Below are positions 9,201-14,825 of a stretch of DNA of 64,000 nt, in pieces (the stretch's first letter is position 1; each line of letters opens with the position of its first letter). The stretch comes from Pohlia nutans. Taxonomy: Eukaryota; Streptophyta; Bryopsida; Bryales; Mniaceae. The DNA lies in assembly GCA_022496805.1 (NCBI GenBank), contig CM040094.1:11431501-11495500 (forward strand). Reading direction: 5' to 3'. The notes under the pieces are model-generated. The model was not told the origin of the DNA. It searched no databases and was given only the letters and a program-made list of their open reading frames with translations. Both the position numbers and the translations under genes were made by a program.

Positions 9201-9822
9201 CAACGTGGGAGACAGGGACACAATCACTTTCTCTTGAGTTCAAGTCAGAGTACCTGGAACGAGAAGAACTACAATCCACTCGGCTGCAGTATACTCATAA
9301 TCACATATCTTCAAAACAGAATCGAGTTCTAAGAAACATCTAAGGTCAAAGACAGAAAAAGTGTTGCCTCCCATTTGCAAAAAGCATTAAAACTGATCAT
9401 CTCTTAGCCATTTCATTTTTCACACAAGAATTGCACCAGAAACTTTTTATTAACTTAGCGACAGTCTAAAAGAGATGGAAAACTTCGAGACTCTATAGAG
9501 ATTCCAAACATTCACAGGCGTATGGAAAATAGCTTGGTCTAAGGCAGAAAATAAATACTTCCATGCATTCCAAAACTAAGTAAAAATTGCGGTTTCAAAT
9601 TGAAGATGAAATTCTTGCCTTTCTTCGTGTCGTCTTCAACGGCTCCTCCACGCGTTCGTCCTCACCATCTTCCTCGTCGTCACGGTCGGAGTCGGTTAGG
9701 AGCTTCCTCCGCGTTTGTCGCGTGCGCGTTGGCTTGGCGGCGAGAGGCTCTTGCAAGGGCACGGTGCGACTGCTCTCAACAACATCCGCGATCTCAATGG
9801 AAGTCATTTCCAACATCGGCAT
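1..9822 (-). CDS. Five-exon gene with FCP1/NIF-like HAD domain, partial at its 3' end, split by a copia insertion
   Basis: I assembled this gene by reading minus-strand splice sites. The exons are 9822-9619, 8253-7396, 1565-1191, 874-662 and 291 to beyond the left edge. Every join is in phase 0 and the frame stays open for about 647 residues. Intron 1 is GC-AG (AAAG then GCAAG at 9618); the others are GT-AG. The protein begins acidic (residues about 45-68), has a charged helical stretch early in exon 2, basic nuclear-signal-like runs in exons 4 and 5, and ends in VIVLNVVGLLCDI (159-121) followed by a KKRADCGPFLSML block. That spacing resembles the FCP1/NIF family of HAD phosphatases, but the catalytic DxDxT positions read N, V and L, so phosphatase activity is doubtful. 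The middle of the protein is unrecognised. The start at 9822 is the best-placed of several Met codons. The copia element sits in intron 2, so removal by splicing could leave the protein intact. Confidence 0.6.
662..874 (-). CDS. Exon 4 of the FCP1-like gene
   Basis: 71 codons, from acceptor CACCAG (875) to a strong donor CAG/GTGGGT (661). The translation is Ala/Pro-rich, then basic (AKKEKQAPKKRKGEAEK), which resembles a bipartite nuclear localisation signal. Phase 0 at both ends. Confidence 0.5.
1129..1164. repeat. Short perfect hairpin in intron 3
   Basis: A 13-bp perfect inverted repeat (arms 1129-1141 and 1152-1164, AGTATACAATGAG and its complement) with a 10-nt loop, inside intron 3 of the FCP1-like gene. 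No function is evident. Confidence 0.6.
1191..1565 (-). CDS. Exon 3 of the FCP1-like gene
   Basis: 125 codons between a good acceptor (CTTCTCTTGCAG, cut at 1566) and a GAG/GTATCA donor at 1190. The translation starts AAELDRPPTQLEVEAELATP and includes a heptad-like segment, MDARMDGIAGEVDDMKATL, that could form a short coiled coil. The rest is Pro/Ala-rich. No family recognised. Confidence 0.5.
1680..1826. repeat. 91-bp tandem repeat, the copia target
   Basis: Two copies of a 91-bp unit begin near 1680 and 1771 and share GCTGTCCAGTCGTGTTCACG and the block ending in CAGGGAAATAC. A diverged part of the second copy continues after the retrotransposon at 7287-7330 (ACGACACTGAGCAGTATCGC against ACGACACTGGGCAGTATCGC). 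The copia element therefore landed inside this small tandem array, within intron 2 of the FCP1-like gene. Confidence 0.8.
1822..1826. repeat. Target-site duplication, left copy (AATAC)
   Basis: AATAC directly precedes the 5' LTR and the same five bases directly follow the 3' LTR. Confidence 0.95.
1827..2086 (+). repeat. 5' LTR of the copia element
   Basis: 260 bp, TATTGA...TCAATA. Promoter and polyadenylation signals are expected here by family. A TG-rich tract near its 3' end is shared with the 3' LTR. Confidence 0.97.
2087..2100 (+). promoter_or_regulatory. Primer-binding site for a half tRNA-iMet
   Basis: GGTTATGGGCCCAC begins directly after the 5' LTR. It is complementary to the anticodon stem-loop region of eukaryotic initiator Met-tRNA (GTGGGCCCATAACC), not to the tRNA 3' end. 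This is the arrangement known from Drosophila copia, where an internally cleaved 5' half of tRNA-iMet primes minus-strand synthesis. Most plant copia elements instead carry a site matching the tRNA 3' end. Confidence 0.85.
2101..2896 (+). other. Untranslated leader of the copia element
   Basis: About 800 bp between primer site and gag, rich in TTGAG and GCACAAAGGTGC-like words, without a convincing open frame. Packaging signals are expected here by family; none can be pinpointed. Confidence 0.7.
2897..7051 (+). CDS. gag-pol: Copia gag-pol polyprotein
   Basis: A single 1384-codon frame; translation probably starts at Met4 (2906, GATCATGGC context). Domains in order: UBN2-type gag; CCHC zinc knuckle CFYCGKKGHIAKFC (residues 227-240); three tandem decapeptides like DASMSDGIEG (about 271-300); aspartic protease DSGA (322-325); GAG-pre-integrase His/Cys finger (WHRRLGH from 459, Cys near 495); integrase core with D526, D589 and E625, giving D,D-35-E spacing and the NGVAERANR signature; reverse transcriptase with catalytic YVDD (1049-1052); RNase H starting YCDADYAGD (D1221) with DNQGCISLAKNP near the end. 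No stop or frameshift. The last eight codons lie within the 3' LTR. Integrase precedes reverse transcriptase, the order that defines Ty1/copia. The product makes virus-like particles, copies the RNA and integrates it. Confidence 0.97.
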   Translation: MRIMASFEGEGPKVVDKFDGVNFHLWKFKMEMVMAEKELWEIVEGSEEPPFSSTDPRIMQAYTRREKKAFAILALNLADSQLAHIRSCKTPAEAWSKLCNIHEAKTLANILFLRRKFFTIKMGEEDDMLAHINKVKALADQLNGCDVSVTDGDIVMTLLESLPSSYEYLIVAMESRPITELTLDYVTSRLLHELSRRKENESREDGAALVAKQSKNGGGGSSSDKVCFYCGKKGHIAKFCFKRKRDEKGESANNTKTRDDDEYAFTARYEASMSDGIEGDASMSDGIEGDASMSDWIEVGDEYANMASNVSCNGSTSDWIVDSGATSHMSPHKTCFHSYALINPRRVILGDDTVLEAVGKGQIVVDTEVRGRVKTITIQDVLHVPKLTANLLSVRQLVAKHLRVEFSDKGCYVLSPSRDEVAIIEEHEGLYHIKFSKVHSKESAALAHSNLKDDKLALWHRRLGHLNIKSVKTLRGMVSGMDLHQLKVDASTFTCEGCIEGKQQRLPFAGEGATRATKVLEIVHSDVCGPMKTTSMGGCKYFVTFIDDFSRKIWLYPIKAKSECFEKFKEFKTLVENQSELKIKVFRSDNGGEYMSKKFDELLKNEGIARQTSAPYTPQQNGVAERANRTIVEMARSMLHAQNLKLDLWAEAVVNAVYTRNRCPTSAVEGMTPEQAWSGRQPCVAHMRIFGCIAYAKVPDERRTKLEAKALKCVFLGYCEGTKAYRLMSVDTRKIIRSRDVTFCEESTMEAPLEVGPSGSSGDVLVDTPSKSPSVVDVGDEDGDDEAGDTEVVEAPSSSKAKNGAKGTQEEQVSSSERRYPERSRKPPGEWWKNHIFPQVEDKHANVALSDGPLTIREAMQGEDAVKWERAMQEEYDSLIANGTWQLTPIPKDRNPIGCKWVFRTKRDVSGIVVRHKARLVAKGFAQVHGVDFHETFAPVAKFTTIRCILAIGAALDLEMHQMDVKTAFLNGDLEEDIYMVQREGFVQQGKEHLVCKLQKSLYGLKQSPRAWYQKIDTFLVAHGFTRSIADHSLYFMQEGQHVVIVIIYVDDLIILASLMSLMNALKGMLEREYEISDLGELHFCLGVEFVRDRATRTITMSQGKYVMDVLKRFGMEDCKPVATPLDANSKLVKLSEEEYAMEAKSMAEVPYKQAVGSLMYAMIATRPDLAYPISVVSQHMARPGSMHWMTVKRIMRYLRGTSDVKLCLGGKDIVLSGYCDADYAGDTSDRRSTTGYMFKVGSGAVSWNSKRQQTTATSTVEAEYMATSHATKEAIWLRQLMVDVGCTQGEATTIMCDNQGCISLAKNPTHHSRTKHIDVQYHFIREKLELGVIHLEYCPTEHMVADVLTKGLCTDRHQRLVIAFGLRGFGSTQSGSIEVIDAT
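7017..7026 (+). promoter_or_regulatory. Polypurine tract
   Basis: AAAGTGGGAG directly abuts the 3' LTR, the expected position of the plus-strand primer. It lies inside the coding frame. Confidence 0.8.
7027..7286 (+). repeat. 3' LTR of the copia element
   Basis: 260 bp, identical to the 5' LTR except A at 7077 where the 5' LTR has G (1877). It contains the polyprotein stop codon at 7049-7051. Confidence 0.97.
7396..8253 (-). CDS. Exon 2 of the FCP1-like gene (286 codons)
   Basis: The acceptor is a T-rich tract ending TTTTAG at 8254 and the donor is CTG then GTGAGG at 7395. The exon opens GQRDSSDKPRSW and passes through a run of 14 G (8158-8171 on the minus strand, giving Gly-Gly-Gly-Gly) and an acidic segment. 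It continues into a Lys/Glu-rich helix and a conserved-looking block with WLTKLRGYSRDLDWSIDDF. I do not recognise a family for this part. An internal Met at 8187 gives a shorter open frame, but the upstream exon joins in frame, so I prefer the longer model. Confidence 0.6.
8254..9618. other. Intron 1 of the FCP1-like gene, AT-rich, no gene seen
   Basis: AT-rich sequence without a credible coding region. It holds three copies of an AGTCATATT-like word near 8356, 8409 and 8460, two followed by YAAGATG, and a short duplication (ATTCACTTGTTTATTGA) near 8816-8860. The intron is bounded by a GC donor and a TTTTAG acceptor on the minus strand. Confidence 0.5.
9619..9822 (-). CDS. Exon 1 of the FCP1-like gene
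   Basis: 68 codons starting MPMLEM, then a basic Thr/Arg stretch and an acidic run ending EEPLKTTRRK. The open frame continues upstream to 9954, but that part overlaps a 7-bp repeat block and looks like 5' untranslated sequence. The donor is AAAG followed by GCAAGA, the usual context of GC-AG introns. The joined frame enters exon 2 without shift. Confidence 0.55.
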
Positions 9823-10398
9823 TGTAATTGCCGGGAAACACGCAATTCCGTGGAATAGAACGAGGATAGTGTGCGCGCGGGGAGCGGGGAGCGGTGAGCA
9901 GCGAGCGAAGAAATGTGGGATTACGAGAAAGAATTTCAGGTCAACCGTGGTCAACGTTACTATTATTAGAAAATATTCGAATATTCGGTTATATTTAGTA
10001 AGTTTTTGGACCTATGACCGTGGAACATTCGGTACCTATTACCGTGGTTTAGGGTTAGTGGTTTAGGGATAAAGGCACATTAAAGGCACACTCTATCTTT
10101 ATAACCGTGGTAATTAGACCCAAATCCGCGGTTTAGATAGAAAGAGATTGTTATTTCAACGTCTTATTGGGGGCCAATCCACTCGTTTGGGCATAATTAT
10201 TTGAAATGCATAGCAAGTTTAGCGTTTAGACCAGATTGGGTACAAGATAGAAAAAATACCAGAGTTTAGGATTTAGGGTTTCGTAAATAATACAACACGA
10301 TTTTCAAATCCGTAGTAGTGGCCCTTTTAGTCTCACTACAATTTCATTGATTTGGAGAGTGAACATGTCAACAATGGAACCAACGACATTTTAGTATC
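9823..10398. promoter_or_regulatory. Motif-rich spacer: FCP1-like gene promoter and/or left end of a candidate large element
   Basis: The spacer has a run of four 7-bp GNGAGCN units (9880-9907). It also has several copies of an ACCTATNACCGTGG word (10010-10023 and 10034-10047 are the best; shorter ACCGTGG or CCGCGGTTTAG versions lie near 9944, 10103 and 10123). The same two features recur in opposite orientation at 60637-60791. The block lies upstream of the FCP1-like gene and downstream of the transposase gene, so it could be a promoter, a transposon subterminal region, or both. Confidence 0.5.
9880..9907 (+). repeat. 7-bp tandem repeat, four units (GNGAGCN)
   Basis: Units GGGAGCG, GGGAGCG, GTGAGCA, GCGAGCG. 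They match, in inverted orientation, the five TGCTCAC units at 60757-60791. Confidence 0.8.
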
Positions 10399-11856
10399 CT
10401 ATGATGTTGGATGAGTCAACAATCCGCTCTCAAGAACTAGCTTAACTTCGTTGAAGCTAAGAGTGGGTGCATGTATGAAGGCATCTACATCAGCATCAAA
10501 CCCACAAACGACCGTGAAGACAAAATAGAGATGTTTGCAGTGAGCCCATTGGTTGCGTCCTCTTTTTGCCTTGGTCACCATCTCCTTGAAATAAGGGCAG
10601 GAGCAGTCTGGAAACTGGGAAATTGTGAGAAGGTACTGTTGATTTGACGGAGGCGTGCCTGAATCCAACGTAACGATGCAACCCAGGGCAGGGACTGGAA
10701 CCATGTCCACCTTCCTTATGCAACCCTTGAATGCTGCAGCGCTAGCACAGTTGTTGGCTTGCTTGATGGATGGGCTCTTCTTGTTGCGGCGGACATTCTT
10801 GCCATGACGTCGCTTGGGAACTTCAGCAGGGAAAGCTGGAGTTACATATGTGGACAAGTCGACGGGGAGAGGGTGGTCTTGGAAGAGCCTTCGCGGCGAT
10901 ATGACCTCGCGCTGTGGAAGTCGAAAGCCGGCGTTTTCTAGGGCAAGTATCTCCTTGCGTGTTAGGCTAGTACCGTTCTTGACGGGCCAGATGTCGGGGA
11001 CCTCAGGGCGGGACATAACCCACTTTCTGCGGGTTCCTTTGACACACCTCTCGATGTCGTCGTTGTAGAAGAAGAATTGCATGCGCTCCTTGCGATTCTT
11101 CTTGTAGTTGTCCATCATGCCCGTGTACGTAGGAGCAGCGGTAGATTTCCCGTCTTGTATGATTCGAGCGATGCACTTCTTCTTAGTCACAGCCTGCTGC
11201 GCGAAACAAGCCTTCACACATGGGGCTTTCAGCCTAGCTATGTGCCACTGACTCTCGTCGCAAGCTGATTCTTGCACGGAAGTAACGTGGTGTACAGTTG
11301 CTGCTGGGGTTGCATCCTGAACCTGCACTGGTACATCAGACTTCTCTAGTTCTTGGGGAGAGACTGACAGCTCTACAGGAGAAGCATTTAGGTTTAGGGC
11401 GTTGTTCCTTGCACCCCTGGTGTGGACTCGAGGACGAGAGATGCTGATCTTGTGAGGTCTGTGAGAGTCATACTCCAAACCGATGGGAACGTCTGCTTTC
11501 CGCTTCAACGACAAGAAGACTTCTTCTCCTTCGAGTTGAGGCATTCGAGTGCAAAACTCCTCCGCTCCAGGCATCTTTGCTAATGCATCGTGTAGGGATT
11601 TTGAGTTCCCCGTGTGCTCAGCAGACTTCTGTGCAATCCGGAGTTTCAGTTCTTCTTTGGTAGGGCCAGTTCCACCTCTATCCCCCTTGAGGTATTGGTA
11701 GTACGCGACGCTCTGCATGAAGGATCGGACAAAGTCATCCACAGTAGCGACAAACAGGTCTGACCCTCGATCACCAGATTGCTGTTTCCATTTGTTGTGG
11801 ATACTTTCGGCTAAAGTGCAAGAGGGCATTTCCGCCAACTCGTCCTCGGTGAGGTC
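10399..11856 (-). CDS. Exon 3 of the MULE transposase (catalytic Glu and SWIM finger)
   Basis: Acceptor TATATTCCAG at 11857. The exon opens DLTEDELAEMPSCTLAESIH and ends at a stop at 10399-10401. It carries the likely catalytic Glu (residue 694 of the joined protein), a long basic linker and the C-terminal SWIM finger CxCx19CxH. Confidence 0.8.
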   Translation of the reverse strand, partial: DLTEDELAEMPSCTLAESIHNKWKQQSGDRGSDLFVATVDDFVRSFMQSVAYYQYLKGDRGGTGPTKEELKLRIAQKSAEHTGNSKSLHDALAKMPGAEEFCTRMPQLEGEEVFLSLKRKADVPIGLEYDSHRPHKISISRPRVHTRGARNNALNLNASPVELSVSPQELEKSDVPVQVQDATPAATVHHVTSVQESACDESQWHIARLKAPCVKACFAQQAVTKKKCIARIIQDGKSTAAPTYTGMMDNYKKNRKERMQFFFYNDDIERCVKGTRRKWVMSRPEVPDIWPVKNGTSLTRKEILALENAGFRLPQREVISPRRLFQDHPLPVDLSTYVTPAFPAEVPKRRHGKNVRRNKKSPSIKQANNCASAAAFKGCIRKVDMVPVPALGCIVTLDSGTPPSNQQYLLTISQFPDCSCPYFKEMVTKAKRGRNQWAHCKHLYFVFTVVCGFDADVDAFIHAPTLSFNEVKLVLESGLLTHPTS

Positions 11857-14041
11857 CTGGAATATAGAAAGCAATGCACATTTAGAATTTGTAGTTGTAT
11901 AGAGGAGAACAAGCAATGGCATGGACTTAGGGTTTTCAATATAGGGTTTAGAAGCTTACAAGTTGCATGAAGCCTCCCCACTGGCGGTATCGAAAATGCC
12001 AGAAGGCTAGCCATAGGTCGAGACGCCTCAATCCATCTTCACTAGTAGCTCCGGAGGAGTGCCACCAAGCTCGGATACTAAGATAGCGGGAATCTGCCTA
12101 CGCTTGCGTCGAGGCGTTTTTGTATTACTTGCAGAGCATGCGATGTTGGTCTTGGAGGTCAGCTCTGATGTCAGCCTTAGTGTGCTTCTCCAAAGACTGC
12201 ACCCAATGGAAGAGACATGTTCGCTCTTTATTAGGTATTGGTGTTGAAGCATCTCCACTCCCGTACACAATGCGTACAGCATTCCAGTTTACTTGCGCGC
12301 TGTCTGCCATGAAGCCCTTGAAGTTTGGATCGTGAAGTCCATGGCGAGTGACGACGGCATTGAGATTCTTCCAAACGACCATTTGAGCTGCGACGTCTTC
12401 TGACTGCATATCGCACAACGCAATGGTCATAACACGGCAATAAGTGGGGTCGTAAACATGGCAGCCCATGGTTGTCCATTGTTTCACCCTCTTCACATGA
12501 TCGAACATGAGCCATGCGTTCTGCAGGTCTCCACCAGGCTGCATTCGCTTCACAAGGTCAACTCCGCTACCGGGACCAATCTCTGACATTTTGAAGACGA
12601 ACACCTTATCCGACTCCGATCCTTGACCAGGGAACTTGTTCTCCTGGACAAATGGCCAGTTGCTGGAGCTTGGAGATTGGAGATGCTTGGAGATGCTATC
12701 CATGATACCGAACCTTCGGAAGTACTTGAAGCCCGTCACCTTGTTGCGAATGTTGGGGGAGGTCAACTCCTTGCATCTGTCAAAGAGCGGCAAGAGGTCA
12801 TCGAGTTCAAGAGTATTTGATTTCGCACCTTCGGCTGCCACAAGCATATCCCCTATCATCTCCTTTGTTGCCTCTAGGACAATCGCAGACTTGGTTGCAG
12901 AAGGAGTTCGGTGCACGTGCTCCTCCACCAAACTCTCGCCTTTGGCAATATCATCTCGGTAAGCCCCGACCTTGACAGGGTGGTCGTGAGTTCCAAAATG
13001 AACACAAGCTCGAGTCATGCTGTTTTTGCCTAGGACGTAATATATTTTTGCATCGCAGGTTGCAAGACAGGAGGGAGGAACTTTACAGCATTTGCAAACA
13101 AGGGTGGAGCCCTTGGGAGGAGTAGTTCCCACGTCAAAAACAAATGAGGATACGCCATCCCATTCAATTTCGTTAACAGCACTCGTGCGGTGAACGGGGG
13201 TTAGAAAATCGCAGTCGACATTTTCACACCTTAAATGACAACAGCAATAGGAGGTACGGAAGATCATCCCAAAATCATTGACAATGTTGGACGTGTGAGT
13301 ACGAGTCCACACATGCCCATCATAGTGTTTGTCCATGCCACGGAGTTGCTTCGCTCTGTTAGATCCTGAAGAGGATCCCAGGGGAGGGAACTCAAAGATG
13401 ACATCGCCATTGTACTGGGGTGGCAAGAACTCGACTCGTTTGACAGAGGTAGAGTTGTAGTCAAATTTTTTGAATATATTCCTAGAACCCTTCCTAGCAC
13501 ATAGCAATTTCAGGCACTCTACGACACTTTGTTTTGGTGACAGAGAAGACGGTGTAGGCTGCTTACTAGTGGATGGAAAACTGCCTGCAGAAGTTTGTGG
13601 ATTAGGCTGAGAAGGAGGAAGGTGGGGATCGTGTTCTACATTCTCTGGGACGTCATCATCACTAAGTTCATAGATCGTATCTAAACCTGGCTCAATTTTC
13701 ACTCGGCTTGGCATGGTAGTTTGCACAGTGCAAGTGGATGACTCCCTTGGAGTCAAGAGTTCGGTAGATGCACCCATAAGGCAATCGGATAGACAGTAAG
13801 CTCTATACCTATTTGCCTTAAGTAACCACACTCTTCCATCTTCAGTAGTGGTTGGGAGCTGCCTAACGGTGTGCGTAAGCAAACCAGATTCAGCATCGAA
13901 TACCTCTTCGTCAACGTGCACTGTTGCTGCGAGCAATTGAAACGTTAGACTAAGACTGAATGCAGAAACAACTACTACTCCATCGTCCCCCAGCGGGAAG
14001 GAAGTAGGGACGCCTGCTCCTTCGACACGAACGACTGCCAT
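10399..14041 (-). CDS. MULE-superfamily DDE transposase with SWIM zinc finger, three exons, 1162 aa
   Basis: Exons 14041-12129, 12077-11960 and 11856-10399 join in phase (AA + T = Asn; then phase 0). Exon 2 supplies 39 codons, starting IRAWWHSSGATSEDG and ending HFRYRQWGGFMQL, between helices expected in MULE cores. Domains: Ser/Pro-rich N-terminus; Cys/His block at about 260-355 (CENVDC, CKCC, HFGTHDHPV) resembling FLYWCH/WRKY-GCM1 DNA-binding fingers; catalytic candidates D514 (LMFDHVKR), D580 (FMADSAQVNW) with the C609..H612 motif that follows the second Asp in MULEs, and E694 (CTLAESIHNKW); SWIM finger CSC...CKH (C1095, C1097, C1117, H1119). No internal stops, so it may be active or domesticated. 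It would cut and move DNA flanked by its terminal sequences. It is transcribed divergently from the ParB/methyltransferase gene, whose start codon is 493 bp away. The shorter single-frame pieces ending at 12125 and starting at 11922 are artefacts of reading through introns. Confidence 0.82.
11960..12077 (-). CDS. Exon 2 of the MULE transposase (118 nt)
   Basis: Acceptor CTATCTTAG (12078) and donor CTT/GTAAGC (11959). The only frame without a stop is the one set by exon 1, and it is Trp/Arg/His-rich as expected in this part of a MULE core. This exon is too short to be seen as a separate open frame. Confidence 0.75.
12129..14041 (-). CDS. Exon 1 of the MULE transposase (zinc-binding domain and first catalytic residues)
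   Basis: 637 codons plus two bases. Starts MAVVRVEGAGVPTSF and ends at donor CTCTGCAA/GTAATA (12128). It contains the Cys/His DNA-binding-type block and the D514, D580 and C..H motifs. Confidence 0.82.
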
Positions 14042-14534
14042 GCTCTACTCTTGGGGAAGTGTAAATTCAAGACATTGAATGCAATCCGGAATGAGAGTGA
14101 GCATCTGGGAAATTAGCGCTTAAATCTACATGTGTGTTTCTGGATCTCTATACCCTAAACCTAGATGTCCGTTTCTGGAGATAGATATAATTGTAGGATG
14201 TAGCTGTTGCCTTCGGAAAACCACTGTGATTGGAAGTAGCCGTCCAAACTCTGACAGATATCTAAAAAGATTTGCACAAATGCTGCACGAGGAGCACGAT
14301 GGCAAGTTGATACTAAAGTATGCACTCAGGATTAGACTCTCTTAAAGAATGAATGATTCTTACCTCAATATTAGGCGCTCATATATTTGAATTCCCTGTG
14401 TTAGTCTAACGAACCCTAAACCAAGCTGACATGTTCTAATCATTCTGTCAATAGTAATTATTCAAAACAAAAGTCAGAAATGGCTAGTGCCGGTTCAAAG
14501 TTGTTAACTGCATGAACGATGGGAGTTATTCATT
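14042..14534. promoter_or_regulatory. Shared divergent promoter region (493 bp)
   Basis: This spacer lies between the transposase start codon (minus, 14041) and the first Met of the ParB/methyltransferase gene (plus, 14535). It is AT-rich, with two CCCTAAAC words (14152 and 14413). A short upstream frame begins at the ATG at 14513 and overlaps the start at 14535. The arrangement allows co-regulation of the two genes. Confidence 0.5.
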
Positions 14535-14825
14535 ATGCATAGAGGAGCCCAGAAGAGAAGACGAAAGAGTAGTCTCAGGTTTAGTAGTAGAAAGCAATTG
14601 ATGCGAAGCAAGATGAAGTTGAGGAGTGGAAGTACTCAGGAACCTGCAGAGGTGGACACGCAAAGAGTTTTGGATTATGGAAACATTGTGTCTGAGCGGG
14701 AGCTGGAGACAATTGTAGAGACAAACTTTGAGACGCCCAGACAACAGCCTCCACAACAAAGCGATCAACCAGACATTTGTGAGGACGAGGAAAGTGATTC
14801 AGAGGAAGAGTCGCATGATGTCGAG
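14535..14825 (+). CDS. First exon of the ParB/methyltransferase gene (97 codons)
   Basis: Starts MHRGAQKRRRKSSLRF, basic at first, then acidic (CEDEESDSEEESHDVE). The donor GAG/GTAATA at 14826 leaves phase 0, which matches the next exon (ATG GAG AGC after CCGCAG at 15465). The gene could instead start at the Met at 15466. Confidence 0.5.

Noticed and set aside
8448..9343. Small plus-strand open frames between 8.4 and 9.4 kb
   Set aside because: AT-rich intron sequence, with no protein-like composition or splice context.
12028..12282. Separate minus-strand frame ending ELGGTPPELLVKMD
   Set aside because: Wrong frame across intron 1 and exon 2 of the transposase. The phase-correct frame gives a MULE-like segment.
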